This document shows positions 36,938 to 45,745 of a stretch of DNA of 64,000 nt, piece after piece. How positions within the stretch are numbered: position 1 is the first letter of the stretch; each line of letters opens with the position of its first letter. Source of the DNA: Candidatus Gastranaerophilales bacterium (lineage in GTDB: Bacteria > Cyanobacteriota > Vampirovibrionia > Gastranaerophilales > Gastranaerophilaceae); the NCBI GenBank assembly GCA_944325145.1, contig CALYDL010000007.1, positions 1-64,000 on the forward strand, written 5' to 3'. The position numbers were made by a program, and so were the translations under genes. The notes under the pieces are model-generated. The model saw nothing but the letters and a program-made list of their open reading frames with translations, made no database searches and had not been told where the DNA came from.

Positions 36938-38656
36938 TTAATTGTCAAATTCACTAATTGCGGATGTAATATTATGCTTTCTTGCTTCATTTTCAAGATA
37001 ATCAAATGCGCTTTCCATATCTTTTGAAGCTTTAAGTTCAAAGTTTGTTTTAATTGAATTATATTCTTCTTCCGTGATACCGTTTTCTGAATTTTCAATC
37101 AATTCATGGAGCTCGCCTAAAATTGCATCTGAATATTGTCTGTATTTTTCATCGTTTGAACTAACGGCTTCTGTGTCTGTTTTTTCTGTTACACGAATAT
37201 TTTTAACTATTGAAGTTTGTTTTTCTAAGGTGTCTGTTTTAATATATTCGCCTTCGTTAATTCTATCTAAGGTGTGAGAAGCAAGTTCAAAGTTTGATTG
37301 GTCTGACACATTGTAAAATTCAACATCCATATTATTAACAATGTCTGAAACCTGAAGAACAGCTTCCGTAAAATCTGATTGAGCTTCTGAATGTTCTTCC
37401 GTTGTAGCAGAATCACTTGTTGCCATTGCACCCGATTTTGAATAAGCAGAGGCTGATAATTTTGTTTCGAACATTTTGGCAGCTTCATCAACCATATCAA
37501 GCAGCCCCATTCCAAGGCCCCTGACTTCGTCATGGGTTAATTCGCCGCAGAAAAGTTCTACAATTTTGTCAACATCTGCCGCATCAAATTCAAATATATC
37601 CGGCGTTTTGTTGAAAATTTCCATTTCATTTTGTTTATCTTGGTTCAATTGATCAAGTATAGCCAAATCAGAACCAATTAAATTATCAAGTTCGGCTGAA
37701 CCTGTTTCTAAGGCAGGGTCTGTCGGCACATTAGTATCAACATCACCTGCAGGCGGATTTTGCCCATTTGCACCTTCTGTTTCTTGCGCTAAATAAATGC
37801 TTGATAATTCTTGAATTTCTTCGTCTGTTATGTCATCACCATATTGACTAAGAAGCGTTTGTAATTCAGGGTCTGTTTTAGCCATTTCTTGCAGTTTTGA
37901 AAGGTTATCAGCACCACCTTCAACAGGTGCACCTGTTTCAACACCACCTGTTTGTTCTTGTGCTCCGGTTGTTTGCCCTTGTTCTTCAGCTTCATTTTTA
38001 GCCAAATCTTGGATTTCTTTTTGAACCGCAGCAACTTCTTCTTGTGCTTTTGCTTTATCTTGTTTTAAACCAATACCTTCTTGAATTGCATCTGCATATT
38101 CTTGCCTTGCGGCGTCTCTTTTTTCAATGGCTTCTTCGTAATCTTTTCTTGCTTGTTCTGCTTGTTGTTTTAGTTCGGCAACTTTCTTTTCAGCTTGGCT
38201 GATTTTTAAAGTAACCGTATTTATTATTGATTCAAAGAAGTTTCCGCTTTTTAATTCTTCAAGCTCATTTAAAGCGGCAGCATAATTTCTTGCAGCGGTG
38301 TTATATGCCGCTGATGCCGAATTAACAACATTGCCTGCCGTTTCATAAGCGCTTTTCTTTTCCTCTTTAAGTGCATCATTGGCTTCAATTTCTGTATCGA
38401 TATCGGCAACAGCGCTTTGTTTTTCTGCCAATTGTGCTTCAAGTGCACTCATTTCAGCAGATTTCACACCATTTGTTGAACTTGATGAAACGTAGTCATC
38501 GGTTCTATCTGTTGTAGAAACTCCTTCTGTTGAAGATGTTCCTTCAAATAATGGCGCTTCGCTTGCCCCAGTTGCTGTTGTTTGTTGAACTTGTGGACTG
38601 GCAGCGGGTGTTGTTCCTGATACTTGAACTAAATTCTTATCGTCAATGCTTGCCAT
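36938..38656 (-). CDS. Large coiled-coil protein, paralogue of 35123-36787
   Basis: This 572-residue acidic protein has a Ser/Thr-rich N-terminus and a coiled coil at about 65-225 with many Ala/Glu/Lys heptads (AELKQQAEQARKDYEEAIEK). A Gly/Gln linker and a helical C-terminal domain homologous to the neighbouring gene follow. AAGGAG lies ahead of the ATG and a terminator follows, so it is a separate transcript from its paralogue. No signal peptide. Function unknown; the two may interact. Confidence 0.75.
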   Translation of the reverse strand: MASIDDKNLVQVSGTTPAASPQVQQTTATGASEAPLFEGTSSTEGVSTTDRTDDYVSSSSTNGVKSAEMSALEAQLAEKQSAVADIDTEIEANDALKEEKKSAYETAGNVVNSASAAYNTAARNYAAALNELEELKSGNFFESIINTVTLKISQAEKKVAELKQQAEQARKDYEEAIEKRDAARQEYADAIQEGIGLKQDKAKAQEEVAAVQKEIQDLAKNEAEEQGQTTGAQEQTGGVETGAPVEGGADNLSKLQEMAKTDPELQTLLSQYGDDITDEEIQELSSIYLAQETEGANGQNPPAGDVDTNVPTDPALETGSAELDNLIGSDLAILDQLNQDKQNEMEIFNKTPDIFEFDAADVDKIVELFCGELTHDEVRGLGMGLLDMVDEAAKMFETKLSASAYSKSGAMATSDSATTEEHSEAQSDFTEAVLQVSDIVNNMDVEFYNVSDQSNFELASHTLDRINEGEYIKTDTLEKQTSIVKNIRVTEKTDTEAVSSNDEKYRQYSDAILGELHELIENSENGITEEEYNSIKTNFELKASKDMESAFDYLENEARKHNITSAISEFDN

Positions 38657-38726
38657 GGTTTAGCTGCTCCTTCTTTTTAAAAGTGTGCTTATTCCATGGT
38701 TTCGGCATTTTTGAACCAAAAATTTA

Positions 38727-38752
38727 AAAACTGTTACATAACTTAACAGTTA
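38727..38752 (-). terminator. Terminator overlapping the yqeG stop codon
   Basis: On the minus strand AACTGTTA pairs with TAACAGTT and runs into TTTTT; the stem begins inside the stop codon of the preceding gene. Confidence 0.65.
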
Positions 38753-39229
38753 TTTTTTAATTGTTAATCTTTCTAAAAACCTTACAAATCTTGTTAAAAT
38801 TCCTTCTTCATCTTTTGAAATTGAATCTACAAGAATTGTTTTCATGCCGATTTTTTTGCCTGCTAAAATGTCTGTTAAGGGCCTATCGCCTACCATAACA
38901 ACTTCTTTAATTTCAAGCCCCATTTCAAAACAAGCTATTTTTAAAACTTTAACATCAGGTTTTCTTGCATTGCCATAAACTTTAACGGGGGAAATTTTTT
39001 GAACTTTATCTATATAGCCCTTTTTGTGGTTGTTTGAGATTATTGCCACTTTAAAATCTTTTTGCAGATCATTCAAAAAATCTAAAGTTTTTTTTGTGAA
39101 TTTGCCTGTTTTAGATTGCATAACGGTTGAATCTAAATCAAAGAAAATGCCTTTTATGCCTTTGCTTTTTAATTCGTTTTTATCAATATCATAAATAGAT
39201 TCAAGGTTATAATCAGGTTTTATTCGCAT
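38750..39229 (-). CDS. YqeG family HAD-IIIA phosphatase
   Basis: This 159-residue HAD-superfamily hydrolase has motif I GIFFDLDSTVM (Asp31, Asp33), motif II IISNNHK, a Lys in NARKPDVKVLK and motif IV MVGDRPLTDILAG. The YqeG group is related to phosphatidylglycerophosphate phosphatase GEP4, but the bacterial substrate is not settled. It overlaps the U32 gene by 10 nt, so the two are co-expressed. Confidence 0.88.
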   Translation of the reverse strand: MRIKPDYNLESIYDIDKNELKSKGIKGIFFDLDSTVMQSKTGKFTKKTLDFLNDLQKDFKVAIISNNHKKGYIDKVQKISPVKVYGNARKPDVKVLKIACFEMGLEIKEVVMVGDRPLTDILAGKKIGMKTILVDSISKDEEGILTRFVRFLERLTIKK

Positions 39230-40476
39230 ATTGTATCCTTTATTTCTTTTGAATTGTCTTTTATGCCAATTGTTCTTAAAAGCCCAAAATTAGCTTCTTT
39301 TTTCCAATTGTCATCAGCTGTTTCAACTTCCATTAAAACAACATCATTTGTGTGAGCAACTTCGTTTGTTTCTCTTTTGTCGTTAATTATATTAATTGCT
39401 TTTGCTTTTGTTGAATAATTCGGTGTTATTATTTCAAATTCATCATTCAAATAAACTTTGTTTTTCATTAAAACTTTAATTTTATTATCTTCTAATTCTT
39501 GAATAATGCCCAAAAAATCCGCCCCTGCTAAGCCTTTTGAAATATCATAGCTATATGTTGTCGAATCGTTATTACCTAAGAAGAACCCTGTTGTATAGCC
39601 CCTGTTTCCGACTTTTAAAAGTTCATTATAGCCAACTTCAGGGGTTATTTTTCCATCCATAACCATTCTATAAGCACGAGCTGTTGCGCTTACATAATAT
39701 AGGCTTTTTGTTCTGCCTTCAATTTTAAAAGAATCAACGTAATTTTTAAGTTCATCTAAATATTTAACAAGGCATAAATCTTTGGCAGATAAAATGTGCG
39801 AGCCTTTATCATCTTGAATTATTTCATAATATTCGTTTTTTCTTGTTTCTTCAACAAGTTTATAGCTCCATCTGCAAGCTTGAGCGCAGGCCCCTTGGTT
39901 TGCTTTTCTTTCGTTTCCTGTCATATAATCTGAAAGAAGACATCTGCCTGAATAGCTCATACATTGTGCGCCATGGATAAAACATTCAAGTTCAATATCA
40001 GGAACATTTTTTCTTATTTCTTCTATTTGAAATAAAGAAAGTTCACGAGCTAAAATAACCCTGGCTGCCCCTAAATCTCTCCAAAATTTAACGGCTTCAG
40101 AGTTTAGAGTGTTAGTTTGGGTTGAAATATGAATATCAATATCAAGGTTTTTTAATTCTTTTTTAACTACATTTAAAATTCCAAAGTCTGAAATAATGAG
40201 TGCATCAGGCTTTGCTTCCTCAATTACAGGCAAGGTTTCATATAATTTTTTAATATCGTTATCAAATGCAAAAATGTTTAGGGTTAAATAAACTTTTTTA
40301 TTTAATTCTTTTGCTATTTTTGTTGCAATTTTTAAGTTGTCTTTTGTTATAATGTCGCCTTTTCTCATTGTTCTTAAAGAAAAATCGACCAAACCCAAAT
40401 AGCAAGCGTCTGCCCCATAATGAAAGGCATAGCGCATTTTTTCAATACTTCCTGCAGGTAACAATAATTCGCTCAT
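39220..40476 (-). CDS. U32 family protein, probable tRNA uridine hydroxylation (TrhP-like)
   Basis: This 418-residue protein was formerly classed as peptidase U32; characterised relatives (TrhP/YegQ, YrrN/O) take part in forming 5-hydroxyuridine in tRNA. The conserved Cys cluster is visible: CFIHGAQCMSYSGRCLLSDY around 160-180 and ACAQACRW near 193-200. Upstream, TGC-TAATAT lies 6 nt from the ATG with no Shine-Dalgarno, so the mRNA is probably leaderless. A terminator separates it from 40541-40813. Confidence 0.85.
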   Translation of the reverse strand: MSELLLPAGSIEKMRYAFHYGADACYLGLVDFSLRTMRKGDIITKDNLKIATKIAKELNKKVYLTLNIFAFDNDIKKLYETLPVIEEAKPDALIISDFGILNVVKKELKNLDIDIHISTQTNTLNSEAVKFWRDLGAARVILARELSLFQIEEIRKNVPDIELECFIHGAQCMSYSGRCLLSDYMTGNERKANQGACAQACRWSYKLVEETRKNEYYEIIQDDKGSHILSAKDLCLVKYLDELKNYVDSFKIEGRTKSLYYVSATARAYRMVMDGKITPEVGYNELLKVGNRGYTTGFFLGNNDSTTYSYDISKGLAGADFLGIIQELEDNKIKVLMKNKVYLNDEFEIITPNYSTKAKAINIINDKRETNEVAHTNDVVLMEVETADDNWKKEANFGLLRTIGIKDNSKEIKDTICE

Positions 40477-40500
40477 AGAAAAATATTAGCATAAAAATAA

Positions 40501-40534
40501 AATTCGGCACCTTGATTATATTTGGCGCCGAATT
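40501..40534 (-). terminator. Terminator of 40541-40813
   Basis: AATTCGGC/GCCGAATT stem, followed on the minus strand by TTATTTTTAT. Confidence 0.78.
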
Positions 40535-40540
40535 AAAATT

Positions 40541-40813
40541 TTAATCTTCCATGCAGCATTTAAAAGTGAATGCTTTAATATGGCAAGCAGAAATATTTAA
40601 CCATTTTAAATGCTTTTCTTTTGTTTCATCATCATAATGTTTCATGCATTTTACAGTTGCATTTTGAAGAGTGATAATATCTTTAATACATTTGTTGTCT
40701 TCGCAATCTAATAAAGTTCCTTTAATTTCAACTTTATCCATCCATAAAACAATTGAATCGGATTCGCTTGTTTTTGCAACTTTATAAATTGCTTCATACA
40801 TTTTTTCGCTCAT
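40541..40813 (-). CDS. Small Cys-containing hypothetical protein
   Basis: The 90 residues include Cys at several positions (LLDCEDNKCIKD, TVKCMKHY, SACHIKAFTFKCCMED), which could bind a metal. No signal peptide. AAAGGAAAAATT precedes the ATG. Single gene with its own terminator; family not recognised. Confidence 0.72.
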   Translation of the reverse strand: MSEKMYEAIYKVAKTSESDSIVLWMDKVEIKGTLLDCEDNKCIKDIITLQNATVKCMKHYDDETKEKHLKWLNISACHIKAFTFKCCMED

Positions 40814-40885
40814 AATTTTTCCTTTCTTTATCTAAAAAGAAATATATGAGAAATGAAAATTTATTCCATTGCCTTTTTTAGAAAA

Positions 40886-43732
40886 TTAAACGGTAATTTT
40901 TTCTCTTTTTAAATGTTCATTCAAAAATTTTGCCGTATAAGAATTTTTGCATTTTAAAATTTGGTTCAAATTGCCTTTTGCAATAACTTCTCCGCCAAAA
41001 TCACCGCCATCCGGGCCAAGGTCTATAATGTGGTCTGCGCATTTAATTATATCCATATTATGTTCAATAATTAAAATGCTGTTGCCCGCATCTGCCAGTT
41101 TTTGAATGATTTTAACAAGTTTATCAACATCATAAAAGTGAAGGCCAACAGATGGTTCATCCATAATATAAAGGGTTTTGCCGGTTGCTCTTTTATTTAA
41201 TTCTAAAGCAAGCTTTATTCTTTGGGCTTCGCCGCCTGATAGCGTTGTTGCACTTTGCCCAAGCTTTATGTAATCTAAGCCTACATCATACAAAGTTTGA
41301 AGGCGGCTTTTTATTCTTGGAATATTTTCAAAAAATTCCAAGGCTTCTTTTACTGTCATATCAAGAACATCTGATATACTTTTGCCTTTATATTTAACTT
41401 CTAAGGTTTCAGAGTTATATCTTTTTCCTTTGCAGACATCGCAAGTTATATAAATATCTGATAAAAAGTTCATTTCAATTTTTAAAAGCCCGTCACCCTT
41501 GCATTTTTCGCACCTTCCGCCTTTAACGTTGAAGCTGAACCTTCCTTGTTTATAGCCCCTTACTTTGGCTTCATTTGTTTGAGAAAAAATATCTCTAATA
41601 TGACCAAAAAGTTCAGTATATGTTGCAGGGTTTGACCTTGGGGTTCTTCCTATGGGGGATTGGTCTACCATAACAACTTTATCAATGTTTTCAAAACCTA
41701 TAATTTCATCTACCCCTTGTGGTTTGGGGCGATTACCCCTTAATTTATGAAGGGCATATTCATATATAATATCATTTACCAAAGTTGATTTGCCTGAACC
41801 TGAAACGCCAGTTATAGCAACAATTTTACCTAAAGGAATATTTACATCTATATTTTTTAAATTGTTCAAGTGTGCATTTTTAATTTCTAAATAATTGCCG
41901 TTTCCAAGCCTTGTTTTATCCGGAACCTTTATTTCCTCTTCACCTGATAAATATTTTCCCGTTATTGAATTTTTTTCTTTAACAATATCTTCAATATTGC
42001 CGCAAGCTATAATATTTCCGCCTTCTGTTCCTGCTTTTGGGCCAATATCAACTATGTAATCGGCACTTCTTATTGTGTCTTCATCGTGTTCAACCACAAT
42101 TAAAGTGTTGCCCAGGTTTCTTAATTTAAACAATGTTTCAATAAGCATTGTATTATCTTTTTGATGAAGCCCGATTGAGGGTTCATCCAAAACATATAAA
42201 ACGCCGGTTAGCCCGCTTCCAATTTGAGTTGCAAGGCGAATTCTCTGCGATTCGCCGCCTGATAGAGTGGAGGCTTTTCTTTTTAAATTAAGATAAGAAA
42301 GCCCAACATCCATTAAAAATTTTAACCTCGCCCTTATTTCATCCAAAACTTGTTTTACAATTGAAAGTTTAAAATCATCTAAGCTTAAATAAAGGTCTTG
42401 AATAAAGTCATAGGCTTTATCAATAGACATTGAACAAAAATCATCTATGTTTTTGCCGTTTATGGTGGCAGATAAAACATAAGGGTTTAACCTTGCGCCA
42501 TTGCAGGCTTTACAGGGTGTTTCATCCATATATTTTGAAATTTCTGCACGAATAATATCTGAATCTGATTGTTCATATTTTTTCATCATATAAGGAATAA
42601 CGCCAATATATGGGTGATAATGGGTTCTCATGGTTTTTGTGCCAAAGTCGCAATATCGCATTTTTATGGTTTCATCATCATTTCCATATAAAATAATTCC
42701 TTTTTCACGGGGTGATAGCGACCTGAATGGCTTATCGGGGTCAATTCCATAATGTTCACAGACAGATGTTAAAACATCTTGATAATATTTATTCTGCGTT
42801 CTTGCCCAAGGGTAAATTGCCCCTTCGTTAATTGATTTTAAATCATCAGGAACAACTAAATCGGGCATAACTTCATAGTGTGCGCCAAGCCCGTTACAAA
42901 CCTTGCAAGCGCCATAAGGGGCATTAAAACTAAACAGCCTTGGTGATAATTCTTCAAAACTTAATTCACAATCGGGGCAGTTTAATTTTTCCGAAAATAA
43001 TTTTTCATCTCCCCCTATTATATCAACGCAAACAAGCCCATCTGCCCTTTGAAGCGCCGTTTGAACACTGTCAAAAATTCTTGCTTTAGATGAATCTTTC
43101 ACAACAATTCTATCTATAACAATATCAATGTTGTGTTTTTTTGTTTTTTCAATTTCAATTTCATCTTCATCTAAATTATAAATTGCATCATCTACTCGAA
43201 CTCTAACAAAACCTTCTTGTTTTAGGGCAGATAAAAGGCTTGAATATTCGCCTTTTTTACCCCTTATGACAGGTGCCATTATTTGAATTTTTGTGCCTTC
43301 TTTTAGAGATGTTATTTTTGATACAATTTCATCTATTGTTTGAGGAACGATTTCTCTGCCGCATTTTGGGCAATGAGGAGTTGCGGCACGAGCAAATAAA
43401 AGCCTTAGATAATCATAAATTTCTGTTATTGTACCAACGGTTGATCTTGGGTTATTTGAGGTTGATTTTTGATCAATTGAAATTGCAGGGGATAGACCTT
43501 CAATAGAATCTACATCGGGTTTATCCATTTGCCCTAAAAATTGCCTTGCATAGGTAGACAAGCTTTCAACATATCTTCTTTGGCCTTCCGCAAAAATGGT
43601 GTCAAAAGCTAAAGAGCTTTTGCCTGAACCTGAAACCCCCGTAAAGACAATTAAATTATCCTTCGGAAGTTCGATATCAACATTTTTTAAATTATGCTGC
43701 CTTGCACCTTTTATGATTATTTTGTCGTTCAT
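40886..43732 (-). CDS. uvrA: UvrABC system protein A
   Basis: This 948-residue DNA-damage recognition ATPase of nucleotide excision repair has two ABC modules: Walker A GVSGSGKSSLAFD near 31 and GVSGSGKSTLVND in the second half, and signatures LSGGESQRI and LSGGEAQRI. Zinc-binding clusters appear at CPKCGREI, CPDC...CKVC and CEKCKGDG...CDVCKGK. Length is typical. TATAAT lies 6 nt before the ATG (with TTGATT 16 bp further up) and no Shine-Dalgarno is seen, pointing to a leaderless transcript. Confidence 0.98.
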   Translation of the reverse strand: MNDKIIIKGARQHNLKNVDIELPKDNLIVFTGVSGSGKSSLAFDTIFAEGQRRYVESLSTYARQFLGQMDKPDVDSIEGLSPAISIDQKSTSNNPRSTVGTITEIYDYLRLLFARAATPHCPKCGREIVPQTIDEIVSKITSLKEGTKIQIMAPVIRGKKGEYSSLLSALKQEGFVRVRVDDAIYNLDEDEIEIEKTKKHNIDIVIDRIVVKDSSKARIFDSVQTALQRADGLVCVDIIGGDEKLFSEKLNCPDCELSFEELSPRLFSFNAPYGACKVCNGLGAHYEVMPDLVVPDDLKSINEGAIYPWARTQNKYYQDVLTSVCEHYGIDPDKPFRSLSPREKGIILYGNDDETIKMRYCDFGTKTMRTHYHPYIGVIPYMMKKYEQSDSDIIRAEISKYMDETPCKACNGARLNPYVLSATINGKNIDDFCSMSIDKAYDFIQDLYLSLDDFKLSIVKQVLDEIRARLKFLMDVGLSYLNLKRKASTLSGGESQRIRLATQIGSGLTGVLYVLDEPSIGLHQKDNTMLIETLFKLRNLGNTLIVVEHDEDTIRSADYIVDIGPKAGTEGGNIIACGNIEDIVKEKNSITGKYLSGEEEIKVPDKTRLGNGNYLEIKNAHLNNLKNIDVNIPLGKIVAITGVSGSGKSTLVNDIIYEYALHKLRGNRPKPQGVDEIIGFENIDKVVMVDQSPIGRTPRSNPATYTELFGHIRDIFSQTNEAKVRGYKQGRFSFNVKGGRCEKCKGDGLLKIEMNFLSDIYITCDVCKGKRYNSETLEVKYKGKSISDVLDMTVKEALEFFENIPRIKSRLQTLYDVGLDYIKLGQSATTLSGGEAQRIKLALELNKRATGKTLYIMDEPSVGLHFYDVDKLVKIIQKLADAGNSILIIEHNMDIIKCADHIIDLGPDGGDFGGEVIAKGNLNQILKCKNSYTAKFLNEHLKREKITV

Positions 43733-43762
43733 ATAAATATTATATGCCGAACCTTATTCTAA

Positions 43763-44443
43763 TCAAATAATGTTGGATTTTACCGCAATAACTGCGGCTT
43801 GAACTCTGTCTGTAACATGCATTTTATTTAAAATGTTGCCCACATGCGCTTTTGCGGTATTGGTGCTTATTATAATTTCTTTTGCAATTTCACTGTTTGA
43901 TTTGCCTTCCACAAGAAGCTTTAGCACTTGCTTTTCTCTGACTGTTAAATCAAAAGAAGAAGCCTGTTTCTTATAGAGGTTTTGAAGGTCATAAGAGTCA
44001 GGCTTAGGAAATGCTTCTTTGTATAGGTTGATGTGGTCGGGGCCTATCCAATATGCCCCAAAATGCACCGCTTTTATAATTTTCATTAATTGTTCATGGT
44101 CAATGCTTTTTTGAACAAATGCGTTTGCCCCTTCGTACATGCTTGCAATAAAATATTCTTTGTCTTTGTTTGAACTTAAAATAATTACTTTAACTTTTGG
44201 AAATTCTTTTTTAATAAGTTTTGTTGCTTCGATTCCGTTTATTCCGTTTAAATCCATGCTCATAAGAACAATATCCGGTATATGCGAACTTTTTAGTGAG
44301 GCAATAAAATTATCTGCATTTTCAAAGTCTTTAATCTTTTCAATAATATCAAACGTAGATAGAATATGTTTTAATGAAATCCTTGTCAATAAACAGCTAT
44401 CAACAATGGAGAGCCTTATTTTGGCATATTTTATACTACTCAT
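43763..44443 (-). CDS. NarL/LuxR-type response regulator with atypical receiver
   Basis: This 226-residue protein has an N-terminal receiver fold and a C-terminal LuxR-type helix-turn-helix (LTVREKQVLKLLVEGKSNSEIA, then TAKAHVGNIL). By alignment with NarL (LMDLNMPGMNG) the phospho-acceptor Asp is Ser62 in LMSMDLNGING, and the second residue of the acidic pair is Ser16 (IVDSCLL). The switch Ser and the conserved Lys in FVQKS remain. Phosphorylation by a kinase is therefore doubtful; it may act as a pseudo-receiver responding to another ligand or partner. No kinase gene is adjacent. Confidence 0.88.
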   Translation of the reverse strand: MSSIKYAKIRLSIVDSCLLTRISLKHILSTFDIIEKIKDFENADNFIASLKSSHIPDIVLMSMDLNGINGIEATKLIKKEFPKVKVIILSSNKDKEYFIASMYEGANAFVQKSIDHEQLMKIIKAVHFGAYWIGPDHINLYKEAFPKPDSYDLQNLYKKQASSFDLTVREKQVLKLLVEGKSNSEIAKEIIISTNTAKAHVGNILNKMHVTDRVQAAVIAVKSNII

Positions 44444-44530
44444 TTTCTGTCCCGTTACTTATTTATTTACAAAGATATCAAACACCACAAAAAGATGAAA
44501 ATAAATCACCCGATTGGGTAATTATTGGGT

Positions 44531-45745
44531 CTATTTGATATTGAAATCAAATGTAAAAACTATATCCAAAGTATCTCTGTTGAGTTCATCAGGCAATGGG
44601 GGAAAGGGTTTTGACATTTCAATGGCATCCAGTGCAGATTTATCAAAATCAGGCATTCCGGAACTTGAAAATAAAACATTTGAAATTAATTCGCCGTCTT
44701 TGTTTACGGTAAATTTAACGGAAGCTTTTTTAAGGTTTGAGCCAACAGGGGGTGTCCAATTTGTTTTAATTGAAAGTTCAATTTCTTTAATATATTCTGC
44801 AACAATTTTTCTGTCTAAGGGCGGTTGAACAGGCTTTGTTTCTGTTTGTTTTGGTTCTTGGGCTTTGGCTTTTTCTTTTGATAAGCCCATTTTATATTCT
44901 GCAGCCCTTTTTAAAGATTGCGCTTGTTTATTGTCTTTATTTTCGGCTAAAACCTCTTCTGCAATGCTTTTTGCAGATTCTAAACTGTTTAGTTCAAAAT
45001 AGCATTTTGCAAGTTCCATTGCCACATTTTCTTCAAATAAAGTTTGAATTGAATCTTCAAGATATGGAATTGCTTTTTTGTATTGAAGCCTTTGAAAATA
45101 AATTTCACCGATTTTTGCATTTGCAAAAGAGGAAGTCGGTTCCATTTCAAGAATTTTTTCAAAAATTTTAATGGCTTCATCTGCTTTGCCTGTTTGTTTA
45201 TATGTTTCTGCGGTTAAAGAAAGAGTTTCGATGTTATCCGGTTGAGAATTGCTTGCCGTTGTTAGGTATTTTGAGGCTGTTTTATAATCGTTTATTGAAA
45301 AATAAAATTTGCCTAATTCAAAATTGGGTTCAAAGAAATCCGGTTTAAATTCAACTGCTTTTTTATAGTTTTCAATTGCAAGTTCACTGTTTCCTTTTTC
45401 CATATAAATTTTTGCTAAATAATTATAAGCATCGGGGTCATCTACGATTGCAATTTGTTTGTTTAAATTTTCAATTGCTTTTTCATATTCGCCGTTATCA
45501 TAGTTTTTAACAGCTTCAAAGAAATAATCTTGTGCATCTTTCAAGCTTACTTCATTTTTGGATAAATTAATTCCGCCAAAACGCATATTAAAATTGAAAG
45601 TAAAGGCGCTATAACAAAGAATAAAAAATGTTATAAGAAGAACTACAACAAAAACCTTAAGTGCCAGTTTTCTTTTTTTTGGGCGCTTAGTGTCATCTTC
45701 TTCAAAAAATTCTTTATCTATGTCAAATTCTTTTTTAAAAAGCAA
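44531..45745 (-). CDS. TPR protein with C-terminal TonB-like domain
   Basis: This 404-residue protein has a cytoplasmic acidic/basic N-terminus, one membrane helix at about 27-47 (ALKVFVVVLLITFFILCY), and six or so TPR units from about 70 to 285 (e.g. YEKAIENLNKQIAI, ELAIENYKKAVEFKPD). A short Pro/Gln linker and a TonB/TolA-like C-terminal domain follow (YIKEIELSIKTNWTPP, SSSGMPDFDKSALDAI, PFPPLPDEL). It should sit in the inner membrane with its bulk outside. No ExbBD or receptor is nearby. It overlaps the ATP-grasp gene by 11 nt. Confidence 0.82.
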   Translation of the reverse strand: MLFKKEFDIDKEFFEEDDTKRPKKRKLALKVFVVVLLITFFILCYSAFTFNFNMRFGGINLSKNEVSLKDAQDYFFEAVKNYDNGEYEKAIENLNKQIAIVDDPDAYNYLAKIYMEKGNSELAIENYKKAVEFKPDFFEPNFELGKFYFSINDYKTASKYLTTASNSQPDNIETLSLTAETYKQTGKADEAIKIFEKILEMEPTSSFANAKIGEIYFQRLQYKKAIPYLEDSIQTLFEENVAMELAKCYFELNSLESAKSIAEEVLAENKDNKQAQSLKRAAEYKMGLSKEKAKAQEPKQTETKPVQPPLDRKIVAEYIKEIELSIKTNWTPPVGSNLKKASVKFTVNKDGELISNVLFSSSGMPDFDKSALDAIEMSKPFPPLPDELNRDTLDIVFTFDFNIK

